64,000 nucleotides of DNA from Bacillota bacterium (GTDB lineage Bacteria > Bacillota > Clostridia > Christensenellales > SZUA-584), in assembly GCA_023428025.1 (NCBI GenBank), contig JAEYZN010000019.1, positions 42,501 through 106,500 on the forward strand. The letters are read 5' to 3'. This document shows, piece by piece, positions 1 to 7,432 of the stretch (within the stretch, counting starts at the first letter, position 1; every line of letters begins with the position of its first letter). A program made the translations under genes and the position numbers. The notes beneath the pieces were generated by a model. That model searched no databases. It saw only the letters and a list, made by a program, of their open reading frames with translations, and was not told the origin of the DNA.

Positions 1-401
1 TCCGCTTCTCAGAGATAAGCGGTGTGTTGACGGCGCAGATTGAGCCCAAGAACTTTGTGCTGCCGCTGTTGGCGCAGCCCTTTCACGAGCGATATCCGGC
101 AGAGAATTTTCTGATATACGACAGGACGCACGGCATGGTGCTGCTGCATCAAAACCGTTCGGTGAGCATATCCGGGGTGGACGCGTTCGAGCAGCCTGAA
201 CCCGATGAAGAGGAAATGAAGTTCCGTGAGCTGTGGCGGCTGTTTTACAAGACGATTGAGATCAAGGAGCGGCGCAACCCGCGCTGCCGGATGAGCCACA
301 TGCCCAAGCGGTATTGGAACTGCATGACGGAGTTTGCGCGCGAAACTGACGGCAAGCGCAGCCCGTCAGCGCCAGCACTGCCATCCGGCGGTATAAGATG
401 A
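1..401 (+). CDS. DUF4130/TIGR03915-type DNA metabolism protein, 3' part
   Basis: The reading frame is open from base 3, so the gene begins left of the window and only about 132 C-terminal residues are seen. Conserved stretches of the DUF4130 family are visible: EPKNFVLPLL, IYDRTHG, NPRCRMSHMPKRYW and a closing MTEF. Members are annotated as probable DNA metabolism or repair proteins and usually lie beside a radical SAM protein, which would be upstream of this window (inference). The last 13 or so residues (SPSAPALPSGGIR) look like a non-conserved tail. The biochemical role is not established. It is on the same strand as selD, but 150 bp separate them, so a shared transcript is uncertain. Confidence 0.8.
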   Translation, partial: RFSEISGVLTAQIEPKNFVLPLLAQPFHERYPAENFLIYDRTHGMVLLHQNRSVSISGVDAFEQPEPDEEEMKFRELWRLFYKTIEIKERRNPRCRMSHMPKRYWNCMTEFARETDGKRSPSAPALPSGGIR

Positions 402-551
402 AGATGTCATTCCATGGGCTGGGCTAGCGCCGCAAATGATAATAATCGCTATTTCAGACTAAAATGATATGGATTTTGATAATCATTAAGTTGAAAAGGC
501 GATGGAAATTTGGTATCGTTGACACGGATAATAAAGTAAAGGTGACATGCT

Positions 552-1580
552 TTGAAAACGATTGACCTGAAAGCAGGCATGGGATGCGCCTGTAAAATAG
601 ATTCTCAGACGCTGCGGGCTGTTCTTGCGAATATTCCAAAGTACCGGGACGAGAACCTGCTGGTTGGGTACGACACGGCGGACGATGGCGCGGTTTACAG
701 GATCAATGAGCAGACAGCGCTGATTCAGACGCTGGACTTCTTCACGCCGATGACGGAGGACCCGTTTCTGTTCGGGCAGATCGCGGCGGCGAATGCGCTC
801 AGCGATGTGTACGCGATGGGCGGCGATGTGATCTGCGCGCTGAATATCGTGTGCTTTCCGAAAGAGGAAGAGACCAGCGTTCTTGAGGAGATTCTGAAGG
901 GCGGCGCGTCCAAGGTACACGAAGCCGGGGCCTGCCTGGTCGGCGGACACAGCATCAGCGACGCGTCCATCAAGTATGGGTTGTCGGTCAGCGGCCTCGT
1001 TCATCCGAAAAAAATCCTCACAAATGCGGGCGCAAGGGTCGAGGATGCCATCATGTTGACGAAACCGCTGGGCGTGGGCATCATCAACACGGCCAACCGC
1101 GTGAAGGAGGCCAGTCCCAAAGCCGTTGAAAAGGCTATACAGTCCATGACGACGCTCAACAAGTATGCGGTCGACATCCTGAAGAAATACGACATTCACG
1201 GCTGCACCGACGTGACCGGATTCGGACTGGCGGGGCACGGGCTGGAGATCGCGAACGCGTCCAATGTGACGCTGCTGATGAGTGAGCCGGACATGCACTG
1301 TTTCGACGAAGCCAAGCAGTATGCGGCGGAGTTTTTGGTCAGCTCAGCCGGGCAGAAGAACCGCAACAGCTTCGGCAGCCAGATTGATTATGAGGCGTTG
1401 TCCTTTGCCGCTGCGGAACTGATATTTGACGCGCAGACCTCGGGCGGACTGTTGGTAACGCTGGAGAAGGGTGACGCCGAGCGGGCTCTGGCCGAACTGA
1501 ACAAGCTGGACATTCCGAGTAAAATAATCGGTGAAGTGATAACAAGACAGGACAAAGCGATAGTGTTTAAAGGAGAATAG
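552..1580 (+). CDS. selD: Selenide, water dikinase
   Basis: Makes selenophosphate from selenide and ATP, the selenium donor for selenoproteins, selenouridine and labile-selenium enzymes. The start is TTG, with AAAGGTGA about 7 bases upstream. The N-terminal GCACK gives Cys12 and Lys15, matching the catalytic Cys/Lys pair of E. coli SelD. The first active-site residue is Cys, not selenocysteine. Length of 342 aa is normal. Further family signatures are the acidic D-S-Q-T-like ATP/Mg region, GGH near residue 136 and DVTGFGLAGH near 220. It is the first gene of an operon with yedF, DUF3343 and a desulfurase (gaps 3 and 2 bp, then an overlap), so here it most likely serves the molybdenum hydroxylases. 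Confidence 0.96.
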   Translation: MKTIDLKAGMGCACKIDSQTLRAVLANIPKYRDENLLVGYDTADDGAVYRINEQTALIQTLDFFTPMTEDPFLFGQIAAANALSDVYAMGGDVICALNIVCFPKEEETSVLEEILKGGASKVHEAGACLVGGHSISDASIKYGLSVSGLVHPKKILTNAGARVEDAIMLTKPLGVGIINTANRVKEASPKAVEKAIQSMTTLNKYAVDILKKYDIHGCTDVTGFGLAGHGLEIANASNVTLLMSEPDMHCFDEAKQYAAEFLVSSAGQKNRNSFGSQIDYEALSFAAAELIFDAQTSGGLLVTLEKGDAERALAELNKLDIPSKIIGEVITRQDKAIVFKGE

Positions 1581-1583
1581 CTG

Positions 1584-2165
1584 ATGAAGATCGTGGATGC
1601 AAGAGGGGAAACCTGTCCGGTTCCCGTGATCATGCTGAAAAAGGCGCTGAAAGAGACGACGGGCGAAAACATAAAAGCCATCGTGGACAACGAGCTGTCT
1701 AAAGAGAACATAGAAAAGATGCTGGGCGAGCTCAACATCCCATTCGACTCATCCAAAGAGCAGAACGACTATGTGGTTGAGGTGAGGCTGGTCGACGCCG
1801 AGCCCGAAGCCGTCAACAACGCTCCGAGAAAAGAGGGCGTTATCGTGCTGTCGTCGAATGAGATGGGCCGGGGAAACGCTGAGCTCGGCAAAACGCTGAT
1901 GAAGAATTTCCTGTACGCGCTGACTGAATCTGACGAGCTACCCGCCACGATACTGATGTATAACGCGGGCGTCAAGCTGGCCAGCGAGAATCCGGACACC
2001 ATCGAAGACCTGAAAAAGCTGGAACAGCGGGGTGTGAAGGCGATGGCCTGCGGGCTTTGCCTGAACTACTATGGACTGCAGGACAAGCTTCAGGTGGGCA
2101 GCGTCACCAATATGTACGCGATCGTGCAGGCGAAGCTGTCCGCCGGCAAGCTGATACAGATCTGA
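1584..2165 (+). CDS. yedF: Selenium metabolism protein YedF
   Basis: 193 aa with two parts. Residues 1-70 are a TusA/SirA fold with the CPVPV motif (Cys near residue 11) that carries sulfur or selenium as a persulfide. Residues about 85-193 are a DsrE-like domain containing Cys residues in MACGLCLNYYGL. This two-domain form is the YedF family found with labile-selenium molybdenum hydroxylases and is thought to shuttle selenium. AGGAGAATAG lies just before the ATG and spans the selD stop, so translation is probably coupled. The selenium-carrier role is inferred from family and context. Confidence 0.92.
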   Translation: MKIVDARGETCPVPVIMLKKALKETTGENIKAIVDNELSKENIEKMLGELNIPFDSSKEQNDYVVEVRLVDAEPEAVNNAPRKEGVIVLSSNEMGRGNAELGKTLMKNFLYALTESDELPATILMYNAGVKLASENPDTIEDLKKLEQRGVKAMACGLCLNYYGLQDKLQVGSVTNMYAIVQAKLSAGKLIQI

Positions 2166-2167
2166 CG

Positions 2168-2434
2168 ATGGCGGGTGCGGACAAAGAAACGTATTATATG
2201 ATCTGCTTCGATTCCAGCCAGCGCGCGATACAGATGGAACGCCAGCTTGCGGGCGAATTCGCTGGCCTCCGTCTGGTGCCCATACCACAGGAGATCAGCG
2301 CGAATTGCGGGCTGGGTATTAAGGTCGGAACCGAACAGTTTCCGTTTCTGAAGAAGCGCGTGCTGGGGGAGAAGGTTTATCTGGTGACAAGAGAAGGCAG
2401 CAAAAGAAGCGTGATAGAATGGAAAACGATCTGA
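2168..2434 (+). CDS. DUF3343 putative Se/S carrier-like protein
   Basis: 88 aa, taken from the ATG two bases after the yedF stop. The open frame extends further 5' inside yedF, but homologues begin at about this point. It has the short DUF3343 pattern: YYMICFDSSQRAIQMER, then IPQEISANCGLGIKV with a single conserved Cys in NCGLG. DUF3343 is regularly found between yedF and a class V desulfurase and is regarded as a small thiol carrier. No strong Shine-Dalgarno is seen, so coupling to yedF is likely. Its 3' end overlaps the desulfurase start by 16 bp. An alternative ATG exists at 2198. Confidence 0.85.
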   Translation: MAGADKETYYMICFDSSQRAIQMERQLAGEFAGLRLVPIPQEISANCGLGIKVGTEQFPFLKKRVLGEKVYLVTREGSKRSVIEWKTI

Positions 2435-3570
2435 TCTATTTTGATAACGCCGCCACCACATTGAAGAAGCCGGAATGCGTTTACAGCGCCTTTATCGATG
2501 CGGCCAAAAGCTTCTCCAACATGGGCCGGGGCGTCAGTGCGCTTTCCATCAGAACATCGCAGGCGGCTTACGATACCCGTGAGGAGATCGCAGGCCTTTT
2601 TCATATCGGCAACCCTCTGCGGATAGGTTTCACAAAGAACGCGACGGAAGCGCTGAACGTGGGCATATTCGGGTTGCTGAACAGCGGAGACCATGTGGTG
2701 TCCACGGTGTGCGAGCACAATTCGGTGCTGCGTCCGCTTTTCAGAATACAGAAGGACAGGGGCGTGCAGGTCACGCTGGTTGAGTGCAGCCGGGATGGAG
2801 ATATCTCACCGGAGGATATCCGCAAAGCTGTCAGGAAAGATACCCGGCTCATCGTGATGACGCACGTATCCAATGTGACGGGCACGGTGTTCGATATCAA
2901 AGAGATCGGCCGCATCGCGAAAGAGAACAACATCGTATTCTTTCTGGACGCCACGCAGAGCGCCGGCGTCTGGGATATCGATGTGGATGAGGCGGGCATC
3001 GATATGCTGGCCTTTACCGCGCATAAGCACCTCTTTTCATTTCAGGGCCTGGGCGGGCTGTACGTGAGGGCGGGCATCAGGCTGAAGCCGCTGATGCTGG
3101 GCGGTAGTACGTTCGATTCCACGGTGCTTGACCCTGAGCTGGACATGCCGGAACTGACGGAGGCGGGCACTCAGAACATGCCGGGCATTTATTCGCTGAA
3201 AAAATCCATTGGGTTTATTCAAAGCCATAGAGAGCGTATCCAGGCAAAGGAAGCCGAACTCACCGCTTATTTTCTGAAAAGAATAAAAGAGATTCTATAT
3301 ATGAAAGTGCTTGGCAGGCAAACGGCGGACGGCAGGACGGCGCTGTTTTCACTGATCAGCGAGAAATACGATATCCGTGATATTGCTGAGTATCTTGAAG
3401 AGCGCTTCAATATCGTTGTCAGGGTGGGGCTGCACTGCGCGCCGCTGATCCATAGCTTTATTGGCAGCGAAAAGTCCGGAACGCTGCGCGTCAGCCTGTC
3501 CTGCTTCAATGAGCTTTGGGAAATCGATAAGCTGATAGATGGACTTAAAGAATTCGCCCGACGCGCCTGA
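2419..3570 (+). CDS. Class V cysteine desulfurase / selenocysteine lyase family
   Basis: 383 aa PLP enzyme of the NifS/Csd superfamily, in the subgroup that accompanies yedF and DUF3343. The N-terminus reads IYFDNAATTLKKP, typical of class V aminotransferases. PLP lysine is Lys203 in FTAHKHLF. The persulfide or perselenide cysteine is Cys340 in VGLHCAP, in the position of the SufS active-site Cys. It probably mobilises selenium (or sulfur) from selenocysteine/cysteine for delivery through YedF, DUF3343 and SelD. It is the last gene of the operon. Its stop is 9 bp from the convergent stop of the XdhC-type gene, with no clear terminator hairpin between. Confidence 0.92.
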   Translation: MENDLIYFDNAATTLKKPECVYSAFIDAAKSFSNMGRGVSALSIRTSQAAYDTREEIAGLFHIGNPLRIGFTKNATEALNVGIFGLLNSGDHVVSTVCEHNSVLRPLFRIQKDRGVQVTLVECSRDGDISPEDIRKAVRKDTRLIVMTHVSNVTGTVFDIKEIGRIAKENNIVFFLDATQSAGVWDIDVDEAGIDMLAFTAHKHLFSFQGLGGLYVRAGIRLKPLMLGGSTFDSTVLDPELDMPELTEAGTQNMPGIYSLKKSIGFIQSHRERIQAKEAELTAYFLKRIKEILYMKVLGRQTADGRTALFSLISEKYDIRDIAEYLEERFNIVVRVGLHCAPLIHSFIGSEKSGTLRVSLSCFNELWEIDKLIDGLKEFARRA

Positions 3571-3579
3571 TCATAAGAA

Positions 3580-4371
3580 TCAGCCGCCCGGAAGCGACCG
3601 CATATGCATGAGCTTTCCTTCATTTTTGATGAGCAGTATTTCGCTCATGATGCTCAGCGCGATCTCGGCAGGCTGGCCGCCGCCCAGCGCAATGCCGATG
3701 GGGGTATAGACGGCGTCCAGCTTCTCTTTTGGGATCCCTTTCTGCTCAAGATTCTTAAGCATGACGGCCACCTTGTTTCGGCTGCCGATCACGCCGAGAT
3801 ACTTCGGGTCTTTTTGTATCATGTGATAAAGAGCCAGCTCATCGCACCGATGCCCGTGCGTCGCGATGACCACATAGGTCGTCGGCTGCGAGATGACGAG
3901 GTTCTTGCATTCTTCGCCGATATCACCCACCAGTATTTTTCTGGCGTGGGCATAATGCTGCCGCGCCGCGACCGCCTCCCGGTCGTCGATCACGGTCACG
4001 TCGTAACCCAGAATGTCGGCATATTGATAGAGCATGCGGCCAATATGGCCCGCACCCACCAACACAAGCTGGATCGCGGGGCTGTACACCTTGATGAAGA
4101 TCTCGACCTCACCGCCGCAATCCATGCCGAGATCTTCTTTCAGGTCAAAATGAACCGCGCTGCTCGTGTTCCTCTCAATGCTCTCCCGGGCCTTTTTGAC
4201 GGAAATATACTCCAGATTGCCGCCGCCGATGGTGCCGCCGATATTACCGGTACTGTCGACCAGCATCTCTTTTCCCACTTCGGCGGGTGTGGAACCGCCG
4301 GCGGAGGTGACGGTCACCAGCGCGACAGACTTGTTCTGACTGATAAGCTCCGGAATTCTTTCAATCAACAT
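3580..4371 (-). CDS. XdhC/CoxI-family molybdenum cofactor insertion protein
   Basis: XdhC proteins bind matured molybdopterin, support sulfido (here perhaps selenido) loading, and hand the cofactor to xanthine dehydrogenase-type apoenzymes. The N-terminal half holds the XdhC/CoxI pattern (VTVTSAGGSTPAEVGKEMLV, GGTIGGGNLE, Cys in DLGMDCGGEVEIF). The C-terminal half is a Rossmann domain (LVLVGAGHIGRML, then VIGSRNK and GIALGGGQPAEIALSI). I chose the ATG at 4371 because AAAGGAG sits 6 bases upstream; the open frame has 11 more codons. That start overlaps the yqeB end by 11 bp. 263 aa. Confidence 0.92.
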   Translation of the reverse strand: MLIERIPELISQNKSVALVTVTSAGGSTPAEVGKEMLVDSTGNIGGTIGGGNLEYISVKKARESIERNTSSAVHFDLKEDLGMDCGGEVEIFIKVYSPAIQLVLVGAGHIGRMLYQYADILGYDVTVIDDREAVAARQHYAHARKILVGDIGEECKNLVISQPTTYVVIATHGHRCDELALYHMIQKDPKYLGVIGSRNKVAVMLKNLEQKGIPKEKLDAVYTPIGIALGGGQPAEIALSIMSEILLIKNEGKLMHMRSLPGG

Positions 4372-5170
4372 GGCAGTCTCCTTTGCTGAGATGGTTGATG
4401 GCAAACAATGCGCCGAAGCCCACCATGCGGGCCTTGTCGGATATGGTGAAGCAATGATCGTGCACGTCGCGCGGGTCGACGTCAGCGATCTTGAACCCTT
4501 CCGTCACGCAATGCCCGTCGCGGATGATGCCCCGTAGCGTGCCGCTGATCTTGGCCCTCACCGGCGCGTCATCCACGAAGGCGATGGCTTCGCCCGCCTG
4601 AACGCTGTCGCCGATTTGCCGCAGGCAGCGGATGACGCCCTCCTTCGGGGAGTGGTTGACCCGTTCGATGCCATAGCCGTTGATGACGCCGGGGATGCCC
4701 GTATCCGCTTCCGCCATGCCGTCGAATATCGCGCGTCCGATATTGTGGCCGCGCGCCGTTTCGACAACGGCATGGACATCCCGACCAGCGCAAAAGCCGG
4801 GGCCGATGCCGACCACGATGTCGGCCATATCCATGGTGGTTCCGAGATTGGTTTTGGCGACGATGGCGTCCACCACGATATCCGGATGCAGCTCGCCGAT
4901 GACCCGGCTTTGCGGGTCCACCACGATGGGGACGAAGCCGCTCTGGAGCACACCGCAGATTTGCGCCGGATCGTCGCAGCGTATGCCGGTGATATTCTCC
5001 ACGGTGGCCCGGCCTTCATAGACGGCTTCGCTCAGCGCCACGGTCCTTCGGATGGCCGTCGGCTTTTCGATTTCGGTGGCGACGACAAGGACTCCAAAGT
5101 TCCTGAGTATATAGATGATTCCTGTGGCGAGGTCGCCTGCGCCCCTCACGACCGCGAGCCGTTGTTTCAT
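4361..5170 (-). CDS. yqeB: Selenium-dependent molybdenum hydroxylase system protein, YqeB family
   Basis: 269 aa, EF2563/YqeB family. These proteins occur almost only in genomes with selenium-dependent molybdenum hydroxylases, together with YqeC and SelD. The N-terminus has a Rossmann-like VVRGAGDLATGI. Later parts carry KTNLGTTMDMADIVVGIGPGF and a biotinyl-like beta-rich segment (GDSVQAGEAIAFVDDAPVRAKISGTLRGII). The exact reaction is unknown; a role in selenium insertion into the Mo cofactor is inferred from co-occurrence. The gene overlaps yqeC by 4 bp and the XdhC-type gene by 11 bp, so all three are one transcript. Confidence 0.92.
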   Translation of the reverse strand: MKQRLAVVRGAGDLATGIIYILRNFGVLVVATEIEKPTAIRRTVALSEAVYEGRATVENITGIRCDDPAQICGVLQSGFVPIVVDPQSRVIGELHPDIVVDAIVAKTNLGTTMDMADIVVGIGPGFCAGRDVHAVVETARGHNIGRAIFDGMAEADTGIPGVINGYGIERVNHSPKEGVIRCLRQIGDSVQAGEAIAFVDDAPVRAKISGTLRGIIRDGHCVTEGFKIADVDPRDVHDHCFTISDKARMVGFGALFAINHLSKGDCHVD

Positions 5171-5868
5171 GTGTCCACTCCGATATATCTGCGATAGAAT
5201 TCCTCAAACCAATCAACGTTGTAACCCGTGACCAAGATCGGATATGAAGAAAGCCGAGCCATGCTCTGGACCTGCTTTTTGACTTCGCTATTAATTGTAT
5301 CGCATTTGTTCAAAAAAACAACCTTGGGGACAGAAGCGGGTGCAGACTTAAAAAGTCCGCCCGGATGGTTGATCAGACTGAGCGCATGCGAGATGGTGAT
5401 GGACTCGTCCAGGCTTGCGCCCGTGACGGCGGCGAAAAGCTCTTTTCGATGGACGACATCATCCGATAACGGCTGGCCGAGGCTGTCGAGGCCGATCACG
5501 CCGATGATCAGATCGACGTCCGGAGGATAGACAGGCTCGGTGTCATTCGGGATTTTGATGGGTTTCCTGTTGGCGCCGTCGGCCTCCACGACGATATCAT
5601 CGAACAGATGGAGACCGGATATCGTTTGGATGTCTTCCGGGCTGTACCCCTTCAGCTTTTGATGGTCCAGCAAGCGCCTGGCTGCCACAAGAAAAGAAGC
5701 GTCAGCTTTGATACAGTCAGGTTCGCCTAAATAGACCTCACCAAACGGAGGCATCAGTATCTTTGTGGTGGTGGTGAACAGCACCTTGCGCCCCATGCCT
5801 GCAAGCCTTTTTCCAATGATATGGCTGACAGTGGTTTTGCCGCCTGCGCCGACAACCGCAATGATCAT
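5167..5868 (-). CDS. yqeC: Selenium cofactor biosynthesis protein YqeC
   Basis: 233 aa P-loop protein. GAGGKTT at residues 7-13 is the Walker A motif; VVEADGANRKPIK and VIGVIGLDSLGQPL are typical of YqeC, and VVFLNKCD resembles a nucleotide-specificity motif of P-loop NTPases. YqeC is a marker of the labile-selenium molybdenum hydroxylase system, probably an ATP- or GTP-driven chaperone step (inference). It is the first gene of the minus-strand trio, with a good sigma-A promoter just upstream (5903-5931). Confidence 0.9.
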   Translation of the reverse strand: MIIAVVGAGGKTTVSHIIGKRLAGMGRKVLFTTTTKILMPPFGEVYLGEPDCIKADASFLVAARRLLDHQKLKGYSPEDIQTISGLHLFDDIVVEADGANRKPIKIPNDTEPVYPPDVDLIIGVIGLDSLGQPLSDDVVHRKELFAAVTGASLDESITISHALSLINHPGGLFKSAPASVPKVVFLNKCDTINSEVKKQVQSMARLSSYPILVTGYNVDWFEEFYRRYIGVDT

Positions 5869-5902
5869 CTGTTATCCCGCTTTTCCTGTATTGTATGCCT
5901 GT

Positions 5903-5931
5903 ATTCTAAATGAAATAAAACCCAATGACAA
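5903..5931 (-). promoter_or_regulatory. Sigma-A-type promoter of yqeC-yqeB-xdhC-type operon
   Basis: Read on the minus strand: TTGTCA, 17-bp spacer, TAGAAT (5/6 at each box), about 35 bp before the yqeC start. Confidence 0.6.
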
Positions 5932-6014
5932 TGAAAAAGCTCAATGAGATTATGACGGAACATCATGAAACAGCTGAAATCTACCGAAAATATGAATACG
6001 TATGGCAACATCCG

Positions 6015-6043
6015 TTGACAAAGCCAATGGAAGATGATACATT
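6015..6043 (+). promoter_or_regulatory. Candidate promoter of the ygeY operon
   Basis: TTGACA at 6015-6020, 17-bp spacer, TACATT at 6038-6043. A GGCAAC...GTTGAC inverted pair (6004-6019) overlaps the -35 box and could be an operator. The leader to the ygeY ATG would be about 160 nt. Confidence 0.45.
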
Positions 6044-6149
6044 CAAATCATAAAAATATTTTGGCAACTAAAAAATTTTTGTAAATCGGGATTGGCGACG
6101 ATGCTATATTCTTTAGACAGGCACGGCTTCAATAACGCTTCTGTCAGTT

Positions 6150-6171
6150 AAGGCAATGCTTTTATTGCCTT
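6150..6171 (+). terminator. Terminator-like hairpin in the ygeY leader
   Basis: AAGGCAAT pairs with ATTGCCTT across a 6-nt loop, followed by ATTTTATATT. It lies upstream of the ygeY ribosome binding site (AAGGGGAA), so it would act as an attenuator if the promoter at 6015 is used. Confidence 0.4.
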
Positions 6172-6208
6172 ATTTTATATTGAAATAATATTAAGGGGAA
6201 TAAAAATT

Positions 6209-7411
6209 ATGGATTTTGCATTGATCAAGCAAGCGGCTGAAAATTACAGCAAACAGATGACAAGGTTTTTGAGAGACCTCATCGCGATTCCGGGCGAGAG
6301 CGCTGGCGAAGAGAAGGTGATCGCTCGCATCAAGCAGGAGATGGAGGCGGTCGGGTTCGACAAAGTCGTCGTCGACAAGATGGGTAACGTGCTGGGCACC
6401 ATGGGAGACGGCGAGAAGATTATCGCGTATGACGCGCACATCGACACCGTGGGCATCGGCAACATCGACAACTGGACGTTCGACCCGTATCAGGGCTTCG
6501 AAACCGATGAGGAGATCGGCGGACGCGGCGCGTCCGACCAGCTGGGCGGCATCGTGAGCGCGGTGTACGGGGCCAAGATCATGAAGGACTTAGGGTTGCT
6601 GGCCGGATACACGGTGCTGGTGACGGGTACGGTGCAGGAGGAAGACTGCGACGGCCTTTGCTGGCAGTACATCATCAACGAAGACAAGGTGAAACCGGAA
6701 TTCGTCGTGGTCACCGAGCCGACGGACGGCAACATATACAGAGGCCAGCGCGGCCGCATGGAGATCCGTGTGGACGTCAAGGGCATCTCGTGCCACGGCT
6801 CCGCGCCCGAGCGCGGCGACAACGCGATCTACAAGATGGCGGAGATCATCTCCGAGGTGAAGGAACTCAACGAGCGGCTGCATTTTGACCCGTTCCTCGG
6901 CAAGGGGACGCTGGCGGTTTCGGAGATATTCTTCACATCCCCGTCGCGTTGCGCCGTGGCAGACAGCTGCGCGATCTCCATCGACCGCCGTTTGACGGAC
7001 GGCGAGACGTATGAGTCGGCGCTGGAGGAGATCAGGGCGCTGCCGTCGGTGAAAAAGTTTGACGCCGTTGTGTCGATGTACAAATACGACAGACCGTCCT
7101 ACACCGGCCTTGTGTACCCCACGGACTGCTACTTCCCGACATGGGTGTCCCCGGCGGACCACATCGCCACCACGTCGATGGTGGACGCCTATGAGGGCAT
7201 GTACGGCACCCCCGTTGTGGACAAGTGGACGTTCTCGACCAACGGCGTGTCCATCATGGGTCGGTACGGCATTCCCTGTATCGGCTTCGGCCCCGGCAAG
7301 GAAGCGCAGGCGCACGCGCCCAACGAGAAGACCTGGAAGGCTGACCTCGTGAAGTGCGCGGCCGTTTACGCGGCTCTCCCCGAATGCTACAGCAAAAGAG
7401 ACAACAAATAA
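6209..7411 (+). CDS. ygeY: YgeY family M20-type hydrolase, selenium metabolism-linked
   Basis: 400 aa zinc-dependent amidohydrolase/peptidase of the M20 fold. Metal and catalytic motifs are visible: YDAHIDTV (His and Asp), GRGASDQLGG (bridging Asp) and QEEDCDG (catalytic Glu pair). A dimerisation-domain segment (RMEIRVDVKGISCHGSAPE) follows. YgeY is one of the genes required in gut bacteria for anaerobic purine/urate breakdown; it probably hydrolyses an open-chain ureido or acyl intermediate rather than a peptide (inference). The ATG has AAGGGGAATAAAAATT before it. First gene of the catabolic operon, 21 bp before ygeW. Confidence 0.93.
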   Translation: MDFALIKQAAENYSKQMTRFLRDLIAIPGESAGEEKVIARIKQEMEAVGFDKVVVDKMGNVLGTMGDGEKIIAYDAHIDTVGIGNIDNWTFDPYQGFETDEEIGGRGASDQLGGIVSAVYGAKIMKDLGLLAGYTVLVTGTVQEEDCDGLCWQYIINEDKVKPEFVVVTEPTDGNIYRGQRGRMEIRVDVKGISCHGSAPERGDNAIYKMAEIISEVKELNERLHFDPFLGKGTLAVSEIFFTSPSRCAVADSCAISIDRRLTDGETYESALEEIRALPSVKKFDAVVSMYKYDRPSYTGLVYPTDCYFPTWVSPADHIATTSMVDAYEGMYGTPVVDKWTFSTNGVSIMGRYGIPCIGFGPGKEAQAHAPNEKTWKADLVKCAAVYAALPECYSKRDNK

Positions 7412-7432
7412 CGATATTGGAGGAATGGCATA

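Larger units (their letters stand above)
5869..6208. other. Divergent control region between yqeC and ygeY
   Basis: A 340-bp AT-rich gap with no convincing gene. It holds a minus-strand sigma-A promoter for yqeC, a plus-strand promoter for ygeY, GGCAAC/GTTGAC half-sites around the ygeY -35, and two hairpins in the presumed ygeY leader. The two halves of the selenium/purine system are thus transcribed outward from one point, which would allow joint control. Confidence 0.6.

Noticed and set aside
552..3570. Selenocysteine codons in the selenium genes
   Set aside because: SelD uses TGC for its active-site Cys, and no gene has an in-frame TGA before its natural end.
6095..6110. Sigma-54 promoter before ygeY (TTGGCG...TGCT)
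   Set aside because: The GG to GC spacing is 7, not 10, and no sigma-54 activator is in the window.
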